In this document: positions 1 to 5,619 of the stretch, one piece after another | How positions within the stretch are numbered: position 1 is the first letter of the stretch | Layout of the letters: the number at the start of each line of letters is the position of its first letter | DNA from: Chloroflexota bacterium | GTDB taxonomy: Bacteria; Chloroflexota; Dehalococcoidia; DSTF01; JACRBR01 | DNA length: 8,135 nucleotides | Direction of reading: 5' to 3' | NCBI GenBank assembly: GCA_025355835.1 | Contig: JANXYW010000188.1 | Span: forward strand, 1-8,135 | Notes under the pieces: model-generated | The model's input: only the letters and a program-made list of their open reading frames with translations | What the model was told of the DNA's origin: nothing | Database searches by the model: none | Made by a program: the position numbers and the translations under genes

Positions 1-1883
1 GCACCGACTGCAAGACTGCTGGCAACAGCGTTATTGCCTTCGGCAGCGGCCTGGCGTGCACGCTGGACGTATTCGTCTTCGTGAACCACGACCAGCCCAC
101 CGACATCGACCTCCCTGCCGGCCTCATTTCGATTGAGGCCCTGAGCCAGACGGCCACGACGCCTCCCATCACTCCGCTGAACCTGGACTTCAACTGTCTG
201 CGTGACGACCGGGCGAACGAGGGTCTGACCAGCACCGTCACGGGTAACGGCACCGCGACCGTGACCCTGGGCGCGGCGAAGGCCATCACTCTCGCGAGCA
301 CCGCGAACCCGACTGTTATCACCGCGACCGCCCACGGCCTCGGGGCGACGGCGGCACTCGTACCCGTGCAGATTTCGGGCAACACCGGCACGGCCCCGAT
401 CAACGGCTCGTTCACGGCGACCATCATCGACGCGAACACCTTCTCAATTCCTGTGGACAACTTGGCTGCCGGCACCGTAGCGGGCGCGGTCGTCCAGCAA
501 GTGTTGCCCTCGACGTTCCTCAACAGCAACATCACGACAGCGACCAGCCTGGGCTTGTCGTCTGGTGACGTGGTGACGATCAGTGGATCGCCCGACGTCA
601 CGCTCAACGGCCAGTGGCTGGTCTTGACCGTGCCGAGCGCCACGACGCTGACGTTGGGTGGGAACGTGACCTACGTCACTCCGTCGACGGTCTTGGTACC
701 CGGCCAGACGCTCATCGGAACGACCGGCACGATCACCCGCGACTGGGCGGTTGGCTCGGACAATGACTGCAACGGCGGTCAGACCGCGCCGGCGGGTGTG
801 CCGAACAATGGTGACGGCGTCATCATGTTCCACATCCTGAACGCCACCTCGTCGGCTGGCGATGTCAAGACGGTCAACGTCACACAGGACGTGGTCGCGC
901 AGACGTTCGACGTCAACGTCGTTGGTTCGCCCAACCAGGTCGTTCTCACGCTCGGCGAGAAGATCGTCGAGACCAACGTGAACTCGACGAACGTCGGCAA
1001 GTGCATCACGGACACCAAGGTCACTGAAGGTCTTGCTCCGCCGACGTCCACGGTTGCCTGGGCAGTTGTGACGGATAAGGACAACACGGTTCTCACGCGC
1101 ATCCCGGTCTACTTCAAGGTGACCCCGAACGAGGACACCGAGATGGCCAAGATTGGCATCGGCGACGCGCCTGAGGAAGTGACCTCGAACACCTTCTTCA
1201 CCCTCCACCCCAAGACGACCGGCCTGCCGACGGCAGCCTACACCGTCATCTGTGGTGGCAAGGAGACGGGCACGCCGACGATCGACGCCGCGATCAACCT
1301 GATCAGCTGCGCGCTCACCGGCTGCGTCGTGCTCAGCTCGCAGGACCACGACACGCAGAAGCTCACCGTTGGTGGCGTTCCGAGTGGCAACGTCCTGACG
1401 GCTGAGGCTTCGGCCATCAAGTGCGATGGCACCGAGAAATCCACAGTGACGGCGAAGGTCACCGACTCCGCCGGCAACAATGTTGCCAACGGCGTTCCGG
1501 TCAACTTCAGCGTCGTGGCACTCGGCACGGCCAACCCGATCAACACCGTCACCCAGGACGGCAAGGCGAGCTCGGTCATCACTCCGCTCTCGAACTCGAG
1601 CGCGGGTGTGACGGTCATTGTCACCGCTGGTGACAGCGGCCTCGCCACCACCGTCCAGACCTCCGTCCGCGTGGACTGTTCCCTGGCGCTGGCAACGCAG
1701 CCCCAGAACCCCGCTCCTGTCGCGACGCCTCGCGGCGGCATCGGTGGTCCGGACACGGGTAACGGCGGATACCTTGGCCAGAACGGCTCGAGCGGCCTCC
1801 CGATGTGGACGCTGATCGCGCTGGTTCTGGGCAGCGTTGCGCTGGTTGCCGGTGGCATGGTTACGCGCCGCGCTGGCAAGTAA
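1..1883 (+). CDS. Large Ig-like surface protein with C-terminal sortase-type anchor signal (5' partial)
   Basis: The reading frame is open from the left edge (first full codon at 3), so the GTG at 81 is internal and the true start and signal peptide lie outside the window. About 626 residues are visible. Counting the Val at 81 as residue 1, I see two similar beta-rich modules at about 67-127 and 148-198, a possible Ig-like domain at 287-408, and a clear Big_1-type Ig-like domain at 446-533 (VTDSAGNNVANGVPVNFSV, then DGKASSVITP). A Pro/Gly-rich stretch then carries GGPDTGNGG, followed by a hydrophobic helix at about 573-594 and the tail TRRAGK. That order matches a sortase substrate. Ten cysteines are spread along the visible part, so extracellular disulfides are possible. 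Composition is rich in Thr, Val, Ala, Asn and Gly and very poor in Lys/Arg, as in secreted adhesin or S-layer-like proteins. Three sortase genes lie directly downstream. The precise function (adhesin, surface layer or fibre subunit) cannot be read from the sequence. Confidence 0.88.
   Translation, partial: TDCKTAGNSVIAFGSGLACTLDVFVFVNHDQPTDIDLPAGLISIEALSQTATTPPITPLNLDFNCLRDDRANEGLTSTVTGNGTATVTLGAAKAITLASTANPTVITATAHGLGATAALVPVQISGNTGTAPINGSFTATIIDANTFSIPVDNLAAGTVAGAVVQQVLPSTFLNSNITTATSLGLSSGDVVTISGSPDVTLNGQWLVLTVPSATTLTLGGNVTYVTPSTVLVPGQTLIGTTGTITRDWAVGSDNDCNGGQTAPAGVPNNGDGVIMFHILNATSSAGDVKTVNVTQDVVAQTFDVNVVGSPNQVVLTLGEKIVETNVNSTNVGKCITDTKVTEGLAPPTSTVAWAVVTDKDNTVLTRIPVYFKVTPNEDTEMAKIGIGDAPEEVTSNTFFTLHPKTTGLPTAAYTVICGGKETGTPTIDAAINLISCALTGCVVLSSQDHDTQKLTVGGVPSGNVLTAEASAIKCDGTEKSTVTAKVTDSAGNNVANGVPVNFSVVALGTANPINTVTQDGKASSVITPLSNSSAGVTVIVTAGDSGLATTVQTSVRVDCSLALATQPQNPAPVATPRGGIGGPDTGNGGYLGQNGSSGLPMWTLIALVLGSVALVAGGMVTRRAGK
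279..461 (+). repeat. FCCH-like beta module, copy 1 (protein-level repeat)
   Basis: The encoded segment runs from KAITLASTANPTVIT through VPVQISGNTG and NGSFTATIIDANTFSIPV. The pattern 'aHGL ... V.ISG ... NGsft...iDanTFsi' is the signature of small beta modules often annotated as E1-FCCH-like in bacterial and phage structural proteins. It lies in the visible N-terminal half of the surface protein, next to a related copy at 522-674. The family name is from memory of the motif and was not tested by a profile search. Confidence 0.5.
522..674 (+). repeat. FCCH-like beta module, copy 2 (protein-level repeat)
   Basis: The encoded segment contains NITTATSLGLSSGDVVTISG, then LNGQWLVLTVPSATTLTLGG. 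It shares with copy 1 the order 'T.Ta...GL ... V.ISG ... NG.......T.....', but it is diverged and slightly shorter. The match is at protein level only; no long DNA identity with copy 1 is visible, so this is an old duplication or independent domain gain rather than a recent repeat. Confidence 0.45.
1416..1679 (+). other. Big_1-type bacterial Ig-like domain in the surface protein
   Basis: The domain starts near IKCDGTEKSTVTAKVTDSAG and ends near VQTSVRVDC. It has the Big_1 pattern: a Thr/Val strand, V-T-D-x-x-G-N-x-V, G-V-P-V-x-F-S-V, then D-G-K-A-S-S-V, and a final strand with AGVTVIVTAG. Such domains stack as stalks in adhesins and other surface proteins. A cysteine sits near each end (IKC and VDC) and may close the domain by a disulfide; that pairing is inferred. 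Confidence 0.65.
1746..1880 (+). other. Candidate cell-wall sorting signal (GPDTG, membrane helix, RR tail)
   Basis: The last 45 residues of the surface protein show three parts in the order expected for sortase substrates. The motif GPDTG is encoded at 1746-1760. A Gly/Ser spacer (NGGYLGQNGSSG) follows, then a hydrophobic helix (about PMWTLIALVLGSVALVAGG), then the basic tail TRRAGK. The motif departs from canonical LPXTG in having Gly for Leu but keeps P-x-T-G. In the usual mechanism a sortase cuts between Thr and Gly and joins the Thr carboxyl to an acceptor amine. That this exact site is used is inferred; the adjacent sortase genes support it. The protein could also simply stay as a tail-anchored membrane protein. 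Confidence 0.6.
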
Positions 1884-1925
1884 CCAACGGTCTACGGACG
1901 AACCAGGGCACGGATGTCCTGAAGC

Positions 1926-1955
1926 AGGAGGCCCCCTCATTCGAGGGGGCCTCCT
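1926..1955 (+). terminator. Strong intrinsic-type terminator hairpin after the surface protein
   Basis: A perfect 13-bp stem (AGGAGGCCCCCTC pairing with GAGGGGGCCTCCT) closes a 4-base loop ATTC. It lies 43 bases after the stop codon of the surface-protein gene. The downstream flank (CGTTGC) has only a weak T content, so it lacks a classic U-tract, but the very stable GC stem should still end or strongly reduce transcription. It separates the surface protein gene from the sortase genes. Confidence 0.85.
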
Positions 1956-2043
1956 CGTTGCATCCGTGAAACAATCGTGATCGTATCTACCGAAGGGCGC
2001 GATGGTAAGGCCGCAAGGCTTCTGACCGAGCGCAACAGGCGCG

Positions 2044-2058
2044 GAATATGGCAATATG
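2044..2058 (+). promoter_or_regulatory. AT-rich patch upstream of the sortase cluster, possible promoter element
   Basis: Between the terminator and the first sortase gene, the otherwise GC-rich leader holds a short AT-rich patch with a direct repeat of AATATG (2045-2050 and 2053-2058). A weak -35-like CTGACC lies at 2022-2027, about 17 bases upstream. Since the terminator at 1926-1955 cuts off read-through, a promoter for the sortase genes should lie in 1956-2138, and this is the best-looking place. The match to a sigma-70 consensus is poor, so this is a weak inference. Confidence 0.2.
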
Positions 2059-2138
2059 TGGGGCGGGCCGCGAGCTTAGGGTAGCGGCCGTCCGTCGGCG
2101 GGATCGCCGGCGGGGAATCACACGAAGGAACGGCATCA

Positions 2139-2945
2139 ATGAATGGACCATCCGGCGGCGGCTTCCTGAGCGGACTGCGCGAGAACGAAACGCTGCGAAA
2201 GCTCACCGGCGGTCATCCGGAACTGATCCTTTTCGGCGTACCCGTGCTGACGGTGGTTGCCATCATCGTGGCGGTCGTCGTGTCGATGTCTGGCGGCAGT
2301 TCGAAGAAGAACACCAACGACAGCGCAAAGGCGAAGACGCCGACTGTGGAGGCGACGCGCACCAAGCCGGCCGGCACGCCCACGCCGGGCGCCAACGCTG
2401 GCCTAAAGACACCGATCGCTGTGAGCCCGGGCGATACACTCGCGCCCGGCGACCTCGCGGCCCGCGGTACCGGCGAAGCCGGCCGTGGCGACTTCGGCGG
2501 CACCCGGCTCGTCATCCCGAAGATCGGCGTCGATGCGCAGTTCTCCGTCAAAGAAGTAGGTACCGACGGACAGATGCCGAATCCGAACGGCCCGGAGGAT
2601 GTCGCGTACTACGACTTCTCCCAATGGCCGGGCCTCGGCGGTGTACCGGGCAAGGGCGGCAACGTCGTTCTCGCCGGCCACGTCGACTATATTCGCTACG
2701 GTCCCGCAGTCTTCTGGCGGCTGCACGAACTGGAGGCCGGCGACACGGTCGAGATTCAGCAAGCAGACGGCACGAAAGCCACGTACAAGATCGAGTTCAA
2801 CAAACAGATCGACGCCTCGGCAGCCGACTGGACGCCGATCGTCCAGGCAACAGCGGACGAATCGATCACGCTCATTACCTGCGGCGGCCAGTTCGAAGCG
2901 GGCCACTATAACAACCGCCAGATCGTCTGGGGACGGCGCGTGTAG
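2139..2945 (+). CDS. Class F-type sortase, first of three (SrtF-like, membrane-anchored)
   Basis: A 268-residue transpeptidase predicted to act outside the cytoplasmic membrane, cutting a P-x-T-G-like sorting motif and joining the protein to an amine acceptor. A basic cytoplasmic N-terminus (LRENETLRKL) is followed by a membrane helix at about 29-50, a Lys/Thr/Pro-rich linker to about 105, and the sortase beta-barrel from about 120 to the end. The catalytic residues are visible: His181 in LAGHVDYI, Cys248 in TLITCGG and Arg260 in YNNRQIVW. The HVD..R.GPAVFW block and ITCGG.F near the C-terminus fit class F sortases of Actinobacteria and Chloroflexota. The ATG is preceded by AAGGA at 2125-2129, a good ribosome binding site. 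It heads a co-directional run of three sortase genes downstream of a likely substrate. The class is assigned from motifs by eye; class E or D would be the alternatives. Confidence 0.9.
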   Translation: MNGPSGGGFLSGLRENETLRKLTGGHPELILFGVPVLTVVAIIVAVVVSMSGGSSKKNTNDSAKAKTPTVEATRTKPAGTPTPGANAGLKTPIAVSPGDTLAPGDLAARGTGEAGRGDFGGTRLVIPKIGVDAQFSVKEVGTDGQMPNPNGPEDVAYYDFSQWPGLGGVPGKGGNVVLAGHVDYIRYGPAVFWRLHELEAGDTVEIQQADGTKATYKIEFNKQIDASAADWTPIVQATADESITLITCGGQFEAGHYNNRQIVWGRRV

Positions 2946-3051
2946 GACGCCTGCACATAGCGCGTACGTAGCGGCTGCACCGCCATGTGTGAGCCGATAG
3001 CCGACGGGTTGCCCCGCGTACGGGTGGCCGAGAGTAGAGGGAGAGAGTCGC

Positions 3052-3891
3052 ATGTCAGAGTTCATCAACACGTTGTGGAGAAACGCCAGTCCGCTCAAGC
3101 GCCTGCTGATCGCGGGCGTGCCAGCGGCCGTGGTCGCGCTGGCGGCAGCCGGTGTCACCTTCGCCGTCTATTCCGGCGGCGGCGACTCCAAGAAGACAGA
3201 AGTACTGGCAGCGACGCAAAGCCCATCTACGCCCACGGTGGCGGCGACCAAGGCCCCTGCGACGAAGGCGGCGACGACGCCGACATCGACACCCGTGCCC
3301 GTGAGTGCGGGTTTGCAAGCAACCACGGGCGGCGATTCGTCTTCCAGCGACGCGCCCTCTGCGCCATCTGGAGACGTGCCGCAATATCAGGCGCCGGCTC
3401 CAGGCGCGGACCTCTCCGGTCCCGGCCCTGAACTAGGAACGGCGTGGACGCTCTCGATCCCCGCCATCGGCGTCAATGCGAGCATCTACTCCCGCACCAT
3501 CGGTGGCGATGGACAGATGGGTAATCCGTCGGGCGCGTACGACGCCGTGTGGTACGACTTCGCAGCGGATGGCTGGACAGGATTGGGCGGAGCGCCAGGG
3601 CAGCCGGGTTCGAATACGGTCATCGCCGGCCACGTCGACTATATTCATGTCGGTCCGGCCGTCTTCTGGAGCATCCGCGACCTGCAGCCGGGCGACATTG
3701 TGACCGTACATACAGAGAACGGGCCTGTGAACTACTCCGTGCAATGGGGCCAATGGGCCGAGCCCGACCAGGACTTCACGACCTTTGTCGCGCAGACGGG
3801 GCAGGAGAGCGTCACGCTGGTGACCTGCATTGGCAGTTTCAGCGCGGGGCATTACAGCAACAGGTACATCGTCAGGGGCGTCCGCGTGTAG
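3052..3891 (+). CDS. Class F-type sortase, second of three
   Basis: A 279-residue membrane-anchored sortase. A short cytoplasmic N-terminus with KR is followed by a membrane helix at about 18-40, then a long Thr/Pro/Ser/Ala linker (about 50-128, longest of the three), which would hold the catalytic domain further from the membrane. The catalytic domain spans about 130-279 with His194 in IAGHVDYI, Cys259 in TLVTCIG and Arg271 in YSNRYIV. The residue after the catalytic Cys is Ile rather than the Gly seen in the other two copies, which could shift specificity. It resembles the first sortase even in the anchor region (GVP..., then SGG.SKK in both), and the two genes share a 24-base identical stretch over the catalytic His, pointing to duplication. 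A purine-rich ribosome binding site (AGAGGG, 3036-3041) precedes the ATG. The gap from the first sortase gene is 106 bases, and the third gene starts 40 bases downstream, so co-transcription is likely. Confidence 0.9.
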   Translation: MSEFINTLWRNASPLKRLLIAGVPAAVVALAAAGVTFAVYSGGGDSKKTEVLAATQSPSTPTVAATKAPATKAATTPTSTPVPVSAGLQATTGGDSSSSDAPSAPSGDVPQYQAPAPGADLSGPGPELGTAWTLSIPAIGVNASIYSRTIGGDGQMGNPSGAYDAVWYDFAADGWTGLGGAPGQPGSNTVIAGHVDYIHVGPAVFWSIRDLQPGDIVTVHTENGPVNYSVQWGQWAEPDQDFTTFVAQTGQESVTLVTCIGSFSAGHYSNRYIVRGVRV

Positions 3892-3931
3892 CGCCGCAGC
3901 GTAGCGAGCGTTCCTGGTGTGAGAAGATGGT

Positions 3932-4642
3932 GTGGGTGAACGTGTGAACCAGAACAAGCTCTCGTGGCTGCTCATCTCCGTCGGTGCGACGCTGATCGTC
4001 GCCGCGGTGGCGCTGATGGCGCTTGTCGCAACCGGCAGAATTGGCGGCGACGACGGCAACAGCAGCCTCGAGACCGTGGTGGGCTTCGGCGAGTTCAGCA
4101 CGCCGACGCCGGGCCCGACGCCGACGCCGTCGAGCCAGTTCCCGCCCGGATCCGATTCCGCAATTGCGCGCATCGTGATCGAGAAGGCGAAGATCGACGC
4201 GCCGATCGTCGATAAGGGCGTGAACGAAGAGGGCGTCATGCAGGCGCCCGACAACGCCACCGATGTCGCCTGGTACGACTTTAGCGCCCACCCGGGCTTC
4301 GGCGGCAATGCCGTGTTCGCGGCGCACGTGGACTACATCCGCGTCGGGCCCGCGGTCTTCTGGAACTTGAAGGATCTCGAAGCGGGCGATCTGATCCGCG
4401 TACGACTCGCGGACGGCACGGAGTACCGCTATACCGTCACGTTTAAGAAGCAGTTCGACGCCGCGACCGCGCCCGTCAACGATATCGTAGGCCCCACGCC
4501 GCGAGAGACCGTGACCCTCATCACCTGCGGGGGCACGTTCAACGCCGCGACCCACCAGTACGATAAGCGCCTCGTCGTCCGCGCCGAGCGCGTCGTCGAA
4601 GGTGCGCCGCCAGCCGCACCGCAGCTGCCCCCGGGCACGTAG
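3932..4642 (+). CDS. Class F-type sortase, third of three (diverged)
   Basis: A 236-residue sortase with a membrane helix at about 11-33, a short linker containing TPTPGPTPTP, and a catalytic domain at about 75-222. The catalytic residues are His132 in FAAHVDYI, Cys199 in TLITCGG and Arg213 in YDKRLVV. It differs from the other two: Ala replaces Gly before the catalytic His, the linker is much shorter, the loop between Cys and Arg is longer (TFNAATHQYDK), and a Pro-rich tail after the domain ends in QLPPGT. The GTG at 3932 is chosen because GAGAAG (3921-3926) lies five bases upstream; a GTG at 3944 is an alternative that would remove four residues. The gene follows the second sortase by 40 bases and is probably in the same operon. 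The divergence suggests a different substrate or a different step, for example wall anchoring versus polymerisation; that is inference. Confidence 0.88.
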   Translation: MGERVNQNKLSWLLISVGATLIVAAVALMALVATGRIGGDDGNSSLETVVGFGEFSTPTPGPTPTPSSQFPPGSDSAIARIVIEKAKIDAPIVDKGVNEEGVMQAPDNATDVAWYDFSAHPGFGGNAVFAAHVDYIRVGPAVFWNLKDLEAGDLIRVRLADGTEYRYTVTFKKQFDAATAPVNDIVGPTPRETVTLITCGGTFNAATHQYDKRLVVRAERVVEGAPPAAPQLPPGT

Positions 4643-4670
4643 CAGGGCGTGAGGTATCCCCTCTCCGGAG

Positions 4671-4689
4671 CGCGGGCGTTCAGCCCGCG
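4671..4689 (+). terminator. GC-rich stem-loop after the sortase genes, possible terminator
   Basis: A perfect 7-bp stem (CGCGGGC with GCCCGCG) closes a 5-base loop GTTCA, 28 bases after the stop of the third sortase gene. No T-run follows (the flank is TCGTACAGC), so it may be a weak terminator or just a local hairpin. Its place at the end of the sortase gene run favours a terminator role. Confidence 0.4.
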
Positions 4690-4817
4690 TCGTACAGCTT
4701 AAAGGTCCCGCGAGATCACGTTCGTTGCGCCCGCGCCAAACGCGGTTCAAACTGTAGTCGCAGTCATCGAGGCGGGCGGACCTCGCCGGCGGCGTTCTCA
4801 TCCGCGTGACGGCGCAC

Positions 4818-4823
4818 CAGAGG
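4818..4823 (+). promoter_or_regulatory. Ribosome binding site that decides the start of the PfpI-like gene
   Basis: The sequence CAGAGG ends six bases before the ATG at 4830. This favours that ATG over the in-frame GTG at 4806, which would add eight residues (MTAHQRLS) not expected in the family. Confidence 0.5.
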
Positions 4824-4829
4824 CTTTCC

Positions 4830-5438
4830 ATGACGTTCAACATCGCATTCATTCTGTTCCCCGATTTCGAGGAGCTGGACTTCGTGGGGCCGTACGAAGT
4901 GATGGCGATGGCGGCGAAGTACATCGACCACGATTGGCACGTGTACAGCGTCGCCGAAACGCCGATGGTGCGCGCGTTCCACGGCCTGCGGGTCGCGGCT
5001 GATCACACGTTCGAGAACGCTCCGAAGCCCGACATGATCTGTATCCCCGGCGGCTTCGGCACGCGTCCGGGCATGACGAACGAGCCGTTGCTTTCGTACA
5101 TCAAACACACGGGCGACGAGGCGCAGCTCGTCACGTCAGTGTGCACGGGCGCGATGCTGTTGCACGCGACCGGCTTTCTCGAAGGCAAGCGCGCGACCAC
5201 GCACTGGGGCGCGAAGCAGGAACTGCGCGACCTCGGCGGCAACGTCGAGGTCGTCGATGGCGAACGCTGGGTGCACGACGGCAACGTCATCACCGCGGCG
5301 GGCGTGTCGGCGGGGATCGACATGGCGCTGTACGTCGTCGGGCAGCTCAAGTCGCCCGAAGACGCGCGCAAAGTGCAGGCGTTCATGGAGTATCAGCCGG
5401 CGCCGCCATACGCGGAAACGGCCACCGCGCAGGCGTAA
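4830..5438 (+). CDS. DJ-1/PfpI family protein, isonitrile hydratase-like
   Basis: A 202-residue cytoplasmic protein of the class I glutamine amidotransferase-like DJ-1/PfpI superfamily. The start MTFNIAFILFPDFEELDFVGPYEV matches the first strand and the acidic-residue region of the subgroup that includes isonitrile hydratase and the N-terminal domains of some AraC-type regulators. The nucleophile elbow is SVCTGAMLL, with Cys105 as the expected nucleophile and Thr106 next to it; an Asp at residue 17 and the later TTHW (His125) and AGVSAGIDMAL segments are also typical. There is no DNA-binding domain after the fold, so it is not an AraC-type regulator. The substrate is unknown: isonitrile hydration, glyoxalase-like or chaperone activities are all known in this superfamily. 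It has its own ribosome binding site and is separated from the sortases by a hairpin, so a functional link to them is not suggested. Confidence 0.88.
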   Translation: MTFNIAFILFPDFEELDFVGPYEVMAMAAKYIDHDWHVYSVAETPMVRAFHGLRVAADHTFENAPKPDMICIPGGFGTRPGMTNEPLLSYIKHTGDEAQLVTSVCTGAMLLHATGFLEGKRATTHWGAKQELRDLGGNVEVVDGERWVHDGNVITAAGVSAGIDMALYVVGQLKSPEDARKVQAFMEYQPAPPYAETATAQA

Positions 5439-5619
5439 GTCTGCGCCGCTCGGCCCCATTGGCCCACCCACCTCAGAACGCTCGATGTTCGCGTTTTCGA
5501 ATCTGGCAGGTCTGCCACGGACATGGCTCTAAGGGCGTGCGAACTGCTAAACTTCGTTAGTAGGATCGAACGGCCTGCTGTAACTACGCGGGCCGCGTTG
5601 CGAGAGCCAACATCATCGC

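Noticed and set aside
81..83. GTG at 81 as the start of the surface protein
   Set aside because: The frame is open upstream to the window edge with similar composition, there is no ribosome binding site, and no signal peptide follows the GTG.
2006..2021. Small hairpin with a GCAA loop in the sortase leader
   Set aside because: The stem is only five pairs including a G-U pair, too weak to call a riboswitch or attenuator.
444..2054. A 536-codon open frame on the minus strand opposite the surface protein gene
   Set aside because: It is Arg/Asp/Val-rich with no recognisable domain, runs through the terminator hairpin, and lies opposite a well-supported gene; it is a GC-codon-bias shadow.
2048..2911. 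A 287-codon open frame on the plus strand overlapping the first sortase gene
   Set aside because: The translation is extremely Arg-rich and low in complexity, while the overlapping frame encodes a sortase with a full catalytic triad.
3433..4924. Long minus-strand open frames opposite the second and third sortases
   Set aside because: They show no domains, span intergenic sequence and sit antisense to two clear genes.
5544..5570. A promoter-like TAGGAT box upstream of gyrA
   Set aside because: No acceptable -35 element lies at the right distance, so the match is not better than chance.
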